Source: Methanomicrobiaceae archaeon UBA436 | GTDB lineage: Archaea > Halobacteriota > Methanomicrobia > Methanomicrobiales > Methanoculleaceae | Length of the DNA stretch: 6,260 bases | Reading direction: 5' to 3' | NCBI GenBank assembly: GCA_002497965.1 | Contig: DAFR01000130.1 | Coordinates: 4,660 to 10,919, forward strand | Shown: in pieces, positions 1-5,144 of the stretch | Position numbering within the stretch: position 1 is the stretch's first letter | Layout: each line of letters opens with the position of its first letter | The notes under the pieces: generated by a model | Told to the model about the DNA's origin: nothing | What the model saw: the letters and a program-made list of their open reading frames with translations, nothing else | Database searches by the model: none | Program-made: the position numbers and the translations under genes

Positions 1-272
1 TCTGCAAGGCGTTCGACCTGATGCACCCCCGGATGGAACTTGCCTCCGGCGCCCAGCGTATCCACGATCACGACCTTCTGGTGGAGCGGATCCGCGCAAA
101 GGGGCTATCACCCGAGAGTTTCGAGTTCTACCTGAAGACGTTCCGATACGGTATGCCTCCGCATGCCGGGTGGGGGCTTGGCATCGAGCGTCTGGTGATG
201 ACGATGCTCGATCTGCCAAACATCCGTGAGGCGGTGCTCTTCCCGCGCGACCGGCACAGGCTGACACCATGA
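1..272 (+). CDS. aspS: Aspartyl-tRNA synthetase, C-terminal end (5' part outside window)
   Basis: Open from the left edge (first full codon at 3) to TGA at 270-272, giving 89 residues of a class II aminoacyl-tRNA synthetase catalytic core. The recognisable part is the end of the aspartyl/asparaginyl subgroup: [15 protein letters not shown], then FKT-type [18 protein letters not shown], which is class II motif 3 with its invariant arginine contacting ATP, then a final [13 protein letters not shown] typical of archaeal-type AspRS. The protein charges tRNA(Asp), and in many archaea that lack AsnRS the enzyme is non-discriminating and also mischarges tRNA(Asn) for later amidation. Which type this is cannot be judged here, because the anticodon-binding domain lies outside the window. 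AsnRS is the main alternative; the ending favours AspRS. A TATA box begins three bases after the stop, so the next gene probably has its own promoter. Confidence 0.9.
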   Translation, partial: CKAFDLMHPRMELASGAQRIHDHDLLVERIRAKGLSPESFEFYLKTFRYGMPPHAGWGLGIERLVMTMLDLPNIREAVLFPRDRHRLTP

Positions 273-274
273 AG

Positions 275-282
275 TTTATAAA
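275..282 (+). promoter_or_regulatory. TATA box of the methionine synthase gene
   Basis: The octamer TTTATAAA is a near-perfect archaeal box A in the 38-base gap behind aspS. At the usual distance of about 26 bases, transcription would start near 304-306, just ahead of the GTG at 311 and about 24 bases ahead of the ATG at 329. The spacing is seen directly; promoter activity is inferred. Confidence 0.6.
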
Positions 283-310
283 GCCTGGAACTGATGGATC
301 GATCTATTAG

Positions 311-1231
311 GTGCCAGATGCTGAGACGATGACCCTGACTGCAATGCATCTCCCGACTACAGTGGTCGGGAGTTACCCGGTGGTGAAAGGCTCGGGGCTT
401 ATGGCTCTTGTTGACCCGCTGAAACACGCGGTGGAGGTCGCGGTAGGCGACCAGATCGCCGCCGGGATCGATATCATATCCGACGGTCAGGTCCGGGGGG
501 ACATGATCCATGCGTTCACCTCCCACCTCCCGGGCATCCGGGGGGCGGCGGTCGTTGGAAAGGTGCAGTCGGCAAGGCAGCCCATCACGCTCGCTGACAC
601 TAAGTATGCCCTTTCCCGACACCCGAAGGTGAAAGGGATCCTCACAGGGCCAAGCACCATCGCATACGGCCTCTCGATCGAGACAACGTTCTACCGCAAC
701 AGGGAGGAACTTATCCTGGATCTTGCACAGGCGCTTGCAGTCGAGGCGGAGCACCTCCAGAACGCCGGTGTTGCGCTCATCCAGATTGACGAGCCCATCT
801 TCTCCACCGGAGCGGCAAACCTCACCGTCGGCCGCGAGGCCGTGAACGCTATCGCCGGTAGGCTCCGGGTGCCGGTCTGTCTTCACGTCTGCGGGGACCT
901 GGGGGACGTTATCGACGAGATCCTCAGGGTGAATGTTGAGATCTTCGATTTTGAGTTCTCAAACAACCCGCACAACCTTGAGATCATCTCTAAAAAAGAC
1001 CTGCACGGCCGGATGATCGGCTACGGCTGTGTGGATTCGGCCGACCCCGGCATCGAGAGCGTCGAGACGATCCACAAGAGGATTGAGATGGGTATCGAGG
1101 TGTTCTCACCGGACGTCATGCTCATCGACCCGGACTGCGGCCTGCGGATGCAGTCACGCGAGGCGGCATCCGGAAAACTGAAGAATATGGTTGCTGCCGC
1201 GAGGCTTGCCCGGGCGGAACACCCGGACTAA
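311..1231 (+). CDS. mesA: Core (folate-independent) methionine synthase, MetE C-terminal type
   Basis: A 306-residue protein matching only the C-terminal catalytic barrel of MetE. It starts with the family signature TTVVGSYP (16-23), has the QIDEP motif (158-162), and keeps all four residues that hold the catalytic zinc: His192 and Cys194 in LHVCGD, Glu215 in FEFSNN and Cys276 in DPDCGL. The zinc activates homocysteine thiolate for methylation. The N-terminal half of MetE, needed with methyl-tetrahydrofolate, is absent. Known archaeal relatives take the methyl group from methylcobalamin or a corrinoid protein, so a corrinoid donor is expected. The gene symbol follows the methanogen family of these enzymes and is tentative. 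GTG at 311 gives the longest frame; ATG at 329, with AGGTG at 309-313 though rather far away, or ATG at 344 are alternatives. Its stop overlaps the stop of the convergent ATPase gene. Confidence 0.85.
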   Translation: MPDAETMTLTAMHLPTTVVGSYPVVKGSGLMALVDPLKHAVEVAVGDQIAAGIDIISDGQVRGDMIHAFTSHLPGIRGAAVVGKVQSARQPITLADTKYALSRHPKVKGILTGPSTIAYGLSIETTFYRNREELILDLAQALAVEAEHLQNAGVALIQIDEPIFSTGAANLTVGREAVNAIAGRLRVPVCLHVCGDLGDVIDEILRVNVEIFDFEFSNNPHNLEIISKKDLHGRMIGYGCVDSADPGIESVETIHKRIEMGIEVFSPDVMLIDPDCGLRMQSREAASGKLKNMVAAARLARAEHPD

Positions 1232-1812
1232 AAGACCCTGCTTGTCGTTGATACCTCGATACCCTCTGCCATGATGTTGTAGGGTATCACACGCCGCGGC
1301 ACGTCCTCGTCCCTGAACTTCTCGATGGCAAGCGTCCGTTCGACCTCGTTGCCGTGGATCTCCTGGCGCAGGGTGATGAAGATGTCGGCGGCGCGCATGA
1401 CCCGCGCCTCCTCAAAGGCGGTGTGGTGGTTTGCGTAGAGGAGGTAGACGATGTTTGACCCTTCGCCGATCAAGGCGCTGGTGTCTTCGACAACAAACCT
1501 TGTGGCAGCCTCGATCCCGAGGGTGACGACCAGTGTGGATAACGAATCCACGATGATTCTCTCCCCGCTCATCGCAGAAACCATCTCTTCAAGGCTCATA
1601 CCCCGTGCATCGACCATCCCATCTGCCGGTAGGGCGTCAAGCATCAGATACGCGCCTGTGCCCCCTCCTTCCTGCCAGAACTGCCGTGCAAGGAGTTCAA
1701 GACCGCTCAGCGGCGACCCGGAGATGACTATACGGGCGCCCGCAGGGAACCCGCCATCGAGCGCAAGGTCCAGACCTGCAATACCTGTAGAACGTTTGGT
1801 GCTGCCTGCCAC
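1228..1812 (-). CDS. KaiC/RecA-like ATPase with degenerate Walker A
   Basis: A 194-residue single-domain protein of the RecA/KaiC superfamily found in many archaea. The N-terminus (STGIAGLDLALDGGFPAG, 8-25) is the classic KaiC/RadA-type lead into the P-loop, Walker B is RIIVDS (85-90) and the end (VIPYNIMAEGIEV, about 175-187) matches the closing strands of KaiC domains. The P-loop itself reads GSPLSGLE (32-39): the lysine and Ser/Thr of GxxxxGK[ST] are replaced by Leu and Glu, so ATP hydrolysis is doubtful and a regulatory or scaffolding role is more likely. The start is GTG (1810-1812) with GGGG seven bases upstream. No good in-frame alternative lies further upstream. It follows the acyl-CoA synthetase by 40 bases on the same strand and is probably co-transcribed with it. 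Its cellular role is unknown. Confidence 0.75.
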   Translation of the reverse strand: MAGSTKRSTGIAGLDLALDGGFPAGARIVISGSPLSGLELLARQFWQEGGGTGAYLMLDALPADGMVDARGMSLEEMVSAMSGERIIVDSLSTLVVTLGIEAATRFVVEDTSALIGEGSNIVYLLYANHHTAFEEARVMRAADIFITLRQEIHGNEVERTLAIEKFRDEDVPRRVIPYNIMAEGIEVSTTSRVF

Positions 1813-1852
1813 ATGGATGCCCCGGTTATATCCTTGAGAGGATCCTTTGCAG

Positions 1853-3436
1853 TTATTGCCTTAATAACTGCACTCCTGCATACGAGCGTCCGCCCTGGAT
1901 GCATGCATCACAGTAGTCTTCCTGGAGACGTTTGCGGAGCAGTTTCCAGCCGTTTACGCGGGGGATCTCATCGACAAAGATGACACGGCGGGGGACCTTG
2001 TATCCCGCAAGGCGCTCCCGGGCAAAGGCGATGATATCCTCGGGGGTAACCCCGTTTCCGGCGGGGATCACCACGGCTACCGGGACCTCGCCTCGGTGCT
2101 CGTCGGCGCACCCGAAGACCGCAGCGTCGCGGACGCCGGGGTGCTGAAGAAGGACATCCTCCACCTCGGTCGGGTAGACCTTCCAGCCGGACATGACGAT
2201 CATGTCCTTCTTGCGGTCGGTGAGATAGAGCATCCCGTTCTCGTCCAGGTGGCCTATGTCGCCCGTCAGGAACCAGCCGTCGGGAAGAAAGACATCGGCG
2301 GTCTCCGCCGGCATCTGCCAGTAGCCAAGCGCCACAGCCGGTCCCCGGAGGGCTATCTCGCCATCCTCGCCGGCTCGAAGTTCTCGCGCGGAGTCGTTTG
2401 CATCGACTATCTTCACCTCCGAGAACCCGACCGGGGTACCGACGCTCCGGAACTCGTCGGCGGTCGCGTAGTGTTCAGGGCGGATGGCGGTTCCTGTACC
2501 GACGACGATCGTCTCAGAGAGGCCGTAAGCGTTGACGATCGGGATCCTGAAACGTTCGTGGAAGGGTTTCCATATACCAGGTGTCAGAGGTCCGCCGCCG
2601 CTGATCATCGCCCTGACTGTGGCAAGCGCCTCCTCCGTCCCCGGCGGTGTCTGGAGGAGGGAGTGGATTACAGGGGGCATACCGGCGACGATCGTCGCAC
2701 GGTATTTCCGGGCGAGTTCAAGGTAGCGGTCGAGATCGAACCGTTCCATGACGATATAGGTTGCACCGGCCCGGAGGGCGGATATGCCCCAGCTGATCCC
2801 GACGTGCCCCATCGGGTATATCCCCAGGTAGAGATCCCGGTCTGTGATGCCGAGGACGTCCCGCTCGGCGTCCATTGCGGCGATCCAGTTGCCGTGGGTG
2901 AGCATGGCGCCTTTGGGTCTCCCCGTAGTCCCGGAGGTGTACTGAATCTGGCAGAGATCGTCAAATCGGCAGTTGACGGCGCGAAGTCCCGGTGGCGACA
3001 CGAGGAGGTCAGACCAGGGGGTTACAGCCCCCGCCTCCTCCCCACCGACCGCGATGATGTGCCGGAGTCCTGGCACATGCTCCCTGATGCGGCCGACAAC
3101 CGCCATACCATCGACGTCGGTGATGACCGCAGCGGCGCCGGCGTCACGAAGAGCGTAGAGCAACTCGTTCTCCCGGTAGACCCGGTTCGTGGGGACTGCA
3201 ACTGCACCGATGCGCCAGAGGGCCAGATAACTCAGCAGGTACTCGGTTGAGGTGTCGAGGTAGATACAGACCCGTTCCCCGGGGGTGATACCGAGGCCCT
3301 GGAACCCGCGCCCTACCCTGGAGACCAGATCAAGGAGTTCGGCGCGGGTGTAACCCTCCCCTGTTGAGGGGACGATGAGAGCAACCCTTGAGGGGCTGGA
3401 GGCGTTGGCGTCGAGGAATGTGGTGCAGTTCGGCAT
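1853..3436 (-). CDS. AMP-forming acyl-CoA synthetase (class I adenylate-forming enzyme)
   Basis: A 527-residue member of the ANL superfamily, which activates a carboxylic acid with ATP to an acyl-adenylate and then transfers it to CoA. Motifs in order: phosphate-binding loop YTSGTTGRPKG (166-176), NAYGLSE (302-308), TGD with the ribose-binding Asp393, DRKKDMI (407-413), the hinge region and GWKVYPTEVED (417-427), and the late catalytic lysine Lys498. That lysine sits in VNGWKLLRK, where the family usually has Gly-Lys; here it is Trp-Lys. The length is normal for medium- or long-chain and aryl CoA ligases, and the substrate cannot be told. ATG at 3434-3436 is chosen because AAGGAG lies seven bases upstream and homology begins there. 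The frame runs on upstream to 3538, but that stretch crosses the TATA box. A KaiC-like gene follows in the same direction. Confidence 0.88.
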   Translation of the reverse strand: MPNCTTFLDANASSPSRVALIVPSTGEGYTRAELLDLVSRVGRGFQGLGITPGERVCIYLDTSTEYLLSYLALWRIGAVAVPTNRVYRENELLYALRDAGAAAVITDVDGMAVVGRIREHVPGLRHIIAVGGEEAGAVTPWSDLLVSPPGLRAVNCRFDDLCQIQYTSGTTGRPKGAMLTHGNWIAAMDAERDVLGITDRDLYLGIYPMGHVGISWGISALRAGATYIVMERFDLDRYLELARKYRATIVAGMPPVIHSLLQTPPGTEEALATVRAMISGGGPLTPGIWKPFHERFRIPIVNAYGLSETIVVGTGTAIRPEHYATADEFRSVGTPVGFSEVKIVDANDSARELRAGEDGEIALRGPAVALGYWQMPAETADVFLPDGWFLTGDIGHLDENGMLYLTDRKKDMIVMSGWKVYPTEVEDVLLQHPGVRDAAVFGCADEHRGEVPVAVVIPAGNGVTPEDIIAFARERLAGYKVPRRVIFVDEIPRVNGWKLLRKRLQEDYCDACIQGGRSYAGVQLLRQ

Positions 3437-3443
3437 GAGAGAA

Positions 3444-3449
3444 CTCCTT
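3444..3449 (-). promoter_or_regulatory. Ribosome binding site fixing the acyl-CoA synthetase start
   Basis: On the minus strand this reads AAGGAG, seven bases before ATG 3436-3434. It decides the start against the 34-codon longer frame opening at 3538. Confidence 0.8.
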
Positions 3450-3471
3450 GTGACATGTATGCACTTTAATG

Positions 3472-3478
3472 TATATAA
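3472..3478 (-). promoter_or_regulatory. TATA box of the acyl-CoA synthetase gene
   Basis: The minus strand reads GATTATATAC here, a good archaeal box A. The predicted start of transcription, about 25 bases downstream, falls near 3449-3451, right at the ribosome binding site, so the mRNA would have a very short leader. Inference from spacing only. Confidence 0.55.
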
Positions 3479-3531
3479 TCGTTCATGGCAGTGGCAGGAT
3501 TGGTTGACCCCGGTTTTCGGAATTCGCCTGA

Positions 3532-3582
3532 GATCCAAAAGATCTTCGACCTGGAGACTTAGATCCTGAAATCTTTCGGATC
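3532..3582. repeat. Imperfect direct repeat / palindrome in the divergent control region
   Basis: GATCCAAAAGATCTTCGA (3532-3549) returns as GATCCTGAAATCTTTCGGA (3562-3580), with starts 30 bases apart, about three helical turns. The second copy extends to GGATC at 3582 and is then an imperfect palindrome (GATCC at 3562-3566 facing GGATC at 3578-3582). It lies a few bases upstream of the feo TATA box, where an iron-responsive regulator might bind. It does not match any operator I know, so the function is a guess. Confidence 0.3.
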
Positions 3583-3586
3583 GGGG

Positions 3587-3592
3587 TTATAT
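3587..3592 (+). promoter_or_regulatory. TATA box of the feo operon
   Basis: TTATAT inside GGGGTTATATCG. Its centre is about 27 bases before ATG 3617, so transcription should begin within a few bases of the start codon. No convincing ribosome binding site precedes that ATG (GAGAGAAGATCCC), which fits a leaderless or nearly leaderless message. Confidence 0.45.
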
Positions 3593-3616
3593 CGACCGGG
3601 TAAGAGAGAAGATCCC

Positions 3617-3880
3617 ATGAAATCTAATTCAGCCGATCATACGGGGATAACCACGCTCGATCGCCTTGAACCGGGATGCCGCTCCCGGATCATAGGCATC
3701 CGTGCCTTTGGTTCTCTCAGGAAGCGTATGCTTGCCATGGGCATGGTTCCGGGGGCCGAGGTGGACGTGATCCGGGCCGCACCTCTCGGTGACCCTGTAG
3801 AATACCGGGTGAAGGGCTACTGCCTCTCGCTGCGGCGTGCCGAAGCGGGTCTGGTCGAGGTCGCCCTGGAGGGGCAATGA
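3617..3880 (+). CDS. feoA: FeoA-domain protein, first copy
   Basis: An 87-residue small SH3-like protein of the FeoA family, the cytosolic partner of the ferrous-iron transporter FeoB. The family pattern is clear: an opening LDRLEPGCRSRIIGI (14-28), then LRKRMLAMGMVPGAEVDVI (34-52), which is the core signature (RL..MG..PG..V.V), then PVEYRVKGYCLSLRR (60-74), the usual strand with the regularly placed Leu-Arg that ends the barrel. The protein carries about 13 extra N-terminal polar residues. FeoA is thought to dock on FeoB and tune its GTPase or transport activity. It is the first gene of the operon and its TGA (3878-3880) overlaps the next ATG. The start is the first ATG behind the promoter; no ribosome binding site supports it. 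Confidence 0.88.
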   Translation: MKSNSADHTGITTLDRLEPGCRSRIIGIRAFGSLRKRMLAMGMVPGAEVDVIRAAPLGDPVEYRVKGYCLSLRRAEAGLVEVALEGQ

Positions 3881-4122
3881 TGGAGAGCGTCTGCCCGCTG
3901 GCGTTTCTGGCTCCGGGAACTGTGGCGAGGGTCGCCTGGTTCAGGGCCGGCAAAGGGCTGCAGACCCGTCTCTTCGGGATGGGTTTCTGCCCGGATGTCC
4001 GGGTAAAGGTCGTCTCTGCGGATCGGGGTTCAGTCCTCGTCTCGGTTGGCGGTGCCCGTTACGCCCTCTCAAGGGGAGCGGCTATGAAGGTCATGGTGAG
4101 GGGCATCGAGGAGTCTGCATGA
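3877..4122 (+). CDS. feoA: FeoA-domain protein, second copy
   Basis: An 81-residue second FeoA-like protein, translationally coupled to the first by an ATGA overlap and to feoB by another (4119-4122). The pattern LAFLAPGTVARVAWF (8-22), LQTRLFGMGFCPDVRVKVV (28-46) and a closing RYALSRGAAMKVMV is FeoA, but it is quite divergent from copy one: MGFCPD replaces MGMVPG. Tandem FeoA proteins are known in archaeal and some bacterial feo operons and may form a hetero-oligomer on FeoB. Two start codons stand side by side (3877 and 3880). GGAGG at 3868-3872 is four bases from the first and seven from the second, so translation may begin at the second. Confidence 0.85.
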   Translation: MMESVCPLAFLAPGTVARVAWFRAGKGLQTRLFGMGFCPDVRVKVVSADRGSVLVSVGGARYALSRGAAMKVMVRGIEESA

Positions 4123-4790
4123 AGCGAGAGATCAGGATTGCGCTCATCGGCAACCCGAACATCGGCAAAACGACAATCTTTAACTTGCTCACCGGTTCAA
4201 GGCAGCATGTCGGGAACTGGCCGGGGGTGACCGTGGAGAAGAAGACCGGCCGGCTCAGCCGCAACGGGTATGATATCGAGGTAGTAGACCTCCCCGGAAC
4301 CTACAGCCTTACGGCCTACTCTGCGGATGAGATCATCGCCAGGGATTTCATCCTCGAAGGAAACCCGGACGTCGTCGTCCAGGTCGTTGATGCGACAAAC
4401 ATGGAGCGGACCCTCTACCTGACGCTCCAGGTTGCCGAACTCGGGGTGCCGACGGTCATCGCCCTGAACATGGTCGATCTTGCCAGGGCGCAGGGTGACG
4501 GGATAGACCATGAGAGGCTTTCTGCGTCCCAGGGGATCCCGATCTTCTACGACCCCGGGACAGGGAAGCCCGCGGTCCTCTGGGAGTCCTGGACACAGCC
4601 CCGGCCCAACCGTTACGACGGCCCGGTCGCCATCCTTGTAAGCCCATACACAATCAGTTCCGGTGAGGGGCTTCCCAAAGTCTTTGCCGAATCCGGAACG
4701 GGCGCGATTGTCTCGTGGTACGGGACGAACGGGGCATTTGGCATCGAGTCGATCGGCCCGACGCTCCCTCTCGGGCGCATCGCTCGATGA
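4119..4790 (+). CDS. feoB: Truncated FeoB GTPase domain fused in frame to an S41 peptidase fragment
   Basis: A 223-residue chimeric frame. Residues 1 to about 142 are the N-terminal G domain of the ferrous-iron transporter FeoB: G1 GNPNIGKTT (11-19), G2 with Thr38 in GNWPGVTVE, G3 DLPG (57-60) and G4 NMVD (117-120). FeoB is normally 600-700 residues; here G5, the helical GDI domain and the whole membrane channel are missing. From about residue 143 (FYDPGTGKP) the sequence is that of an S41-type protease: RYDGPVAILVSPYTISSGEG (165-184) with probable nucleophile Ser181, then SWYGTNGAFG (199-208). The frame ends at a TGA caused by a shift near 4770. ATG 4119 has GAGGAG five bases upstream. It cannot transport iron; either a deletion fusion or a chimeric assembly. 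The G domain might still bind GTP. Confidence 0.8.
   Translation: MKREIRIALIGNPNIGKTTIFNLLTGSRQHVGNWPGVTVEKKTGRLSRNGYDIEVVDLPGTYSLTAYSADEIIARDFILEGNPDVVVQVVDATNMERTLYLTLQVAELGVPTVIALNMVDLARAQGDGIDHERLSASQGIPIFYDPGTGKPAVLWESWTQPRPNRYDGPVAILVSPYTISSGEGLPKVFAESGTGAIVSWYGTNGAFGIESIGPTLPLGRIAR
4533..4550 (+). other. Junction between feoB and the peptidase remnant
   Basis: Codons 139-144 of the chimera (GIPIFY) are where FeoB similarity stops and S41 similarity starts. GIPI still fits the FeoB strand that precedes the G5 loop, while FYDPGTG belongs to the peptidase. Two GATC tetramers lie here (4535-4538, inside GGATCC, and 4541-4544). The exact breakpoint is inferred from protein similarity to within about 12 bases. 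Confidence 0.6.
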
Positions 4791-5055
4791 AAGCGGCCGG
4801 ATCCAGGTGGACAGCAACGCATCCCTCATCGGCGGGGTGGCGCCGACGGTGCGGGTGCCACTCGACAGGGATACCCTGGCGCGGGCGATGGCCGGGGAGG
4901 ACGTCCACCTCGCTTACGCGGTTGACTGGCTCAAAGCAGAGGCGATGGCCGGGAGCGCGGAGCACTCCCCCCTTCCCACGCAGAAAGCAGCGGCAGCCAG
5001 GGTGGTCCCGCTCGCGGCGCTTGCGTTCATCGTGGTTTGGCACGGCCGGCGATGA
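4545..5055 (+). pseudogene. C-terminal remnant of a surface S41-family peptidase, frameshifted
   Basis: The remnant begins at the feoB junction in feoB's frame and continues from about 4774 in the next frame to TGA 5053-5055. The first part holds RYDGPVAILVSP and the nucleophile-type ISSGEG and YGTNGAFG segments. The second begins GASLDESGRIQVDSNASL, continues GGVAPTVRVPLD and AYAVDWL, the usual C-terminal strands of tail-specific/tricorn-like proteases. Between LPLGR in one frame and GASLDE in the other, a few expected residues seem missing, so a small out-of-frame deletion is more likely than a one-base slip. The end (SPLPTQK, 4966-4986, then a hydrophobic run at about 5002-5040 and HGRR) looks like a C-terminal membrane anchor on an exported protein. 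The N-terminal PDZ and catalytic parts are absent, so it is inactive. Confidence 0.7.
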
Positions 5056-5077
5056 GGGGATAGGAGGCCTTCTCCTT

Positions 5078-5095
5078 TTCCAGCTTCCGCTGGAA
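5078..5095. repeat. Hairpin behind the peptidase remnant
   Basis: A perfect 7-bp inverted repeat, TTCCAGC (5078-5084) against GCTGGAA (5089-5095), with a TTCC loop, in the 89-base gap between convergent genes. Pyrimidine-rich CCTTCTCCTTTT precedes it on the plus strand. It may help end transcription or stabilise a 3' end; it has no T-tract behind it on the plus strand. Confidence 0.35.
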
Positions 5096-5112
5096 CGGGA
5101 CCGATCACGCTA

Positions 5113-5144
5113 CAAAAAGGAGTTTTCCGGGTGCCGGGACACCC
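5113..5144 (-). terminator. Candidate terminator of the Cdc48-type gene
   Basis: Directly behind the stop on the minus strand comes a hairpin (GGGTG/CACCC arms at 5129-5133 and 5140-5144, six-base loop), followed by GGAAAACTCCTTTTTG with a T5 run at 5118-5114. Archaeal termination relies mainly on T-tracts, so this is a plausible but unproven end of transcript. Confidence 0.45.

Noticed and set aside
128..886. 252-codon minus-strand frame over aspS and the methionine synthase
   Set aside because: Antisense shadow of two clear genes, with no recognisable protein features.
1210..1226. CCGGG/CCCGG hairpin at the end of the methionine synthase as a terminator
   Set aside because: It is inside the coding sequence and no T-tract follows on the plus strand.
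1825..1832. TATA-like sequence ahead of the KaiC-like gene
   Set aside because: It is only about 17 bases from the start codon, which would put the transcription start inside the gene.
1898..1909. Perfect 12-base palindrome GATGCATGCATC
   Set aside because: It lies within the coding end of the acyl-CoA synthetase, where it encodes Asp-Ala-Cys-Ile; no reason to see it as a site.
2096..3250. Long plus-strand frame (384 codons) opposite the acyl-CoA synthetase
   Set aside because: It lies entirely over a well-recognised gene, has no domain I recognise and is an effect of high GC codon use.
3437..3538. 34-codon N-terminal extension of the acyl-CoA synthetase
   Set aside because: It crosses the TATA box and the ribosome binding site, and the family similarity starts at the ATG at 3436.
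3837..4118. 94-codon upstream extension of the feoB frame
   Set aside because: It overlaps feoA2 in another frame; the FeoB start at 4119 has its own ribosome binding site and the typical N-terminus.
4197..4829. 210-codon minus-strand frame opposite feoB
   Set aside because: Shadow frame with low-complexity, charged sequence and no family resemblance.
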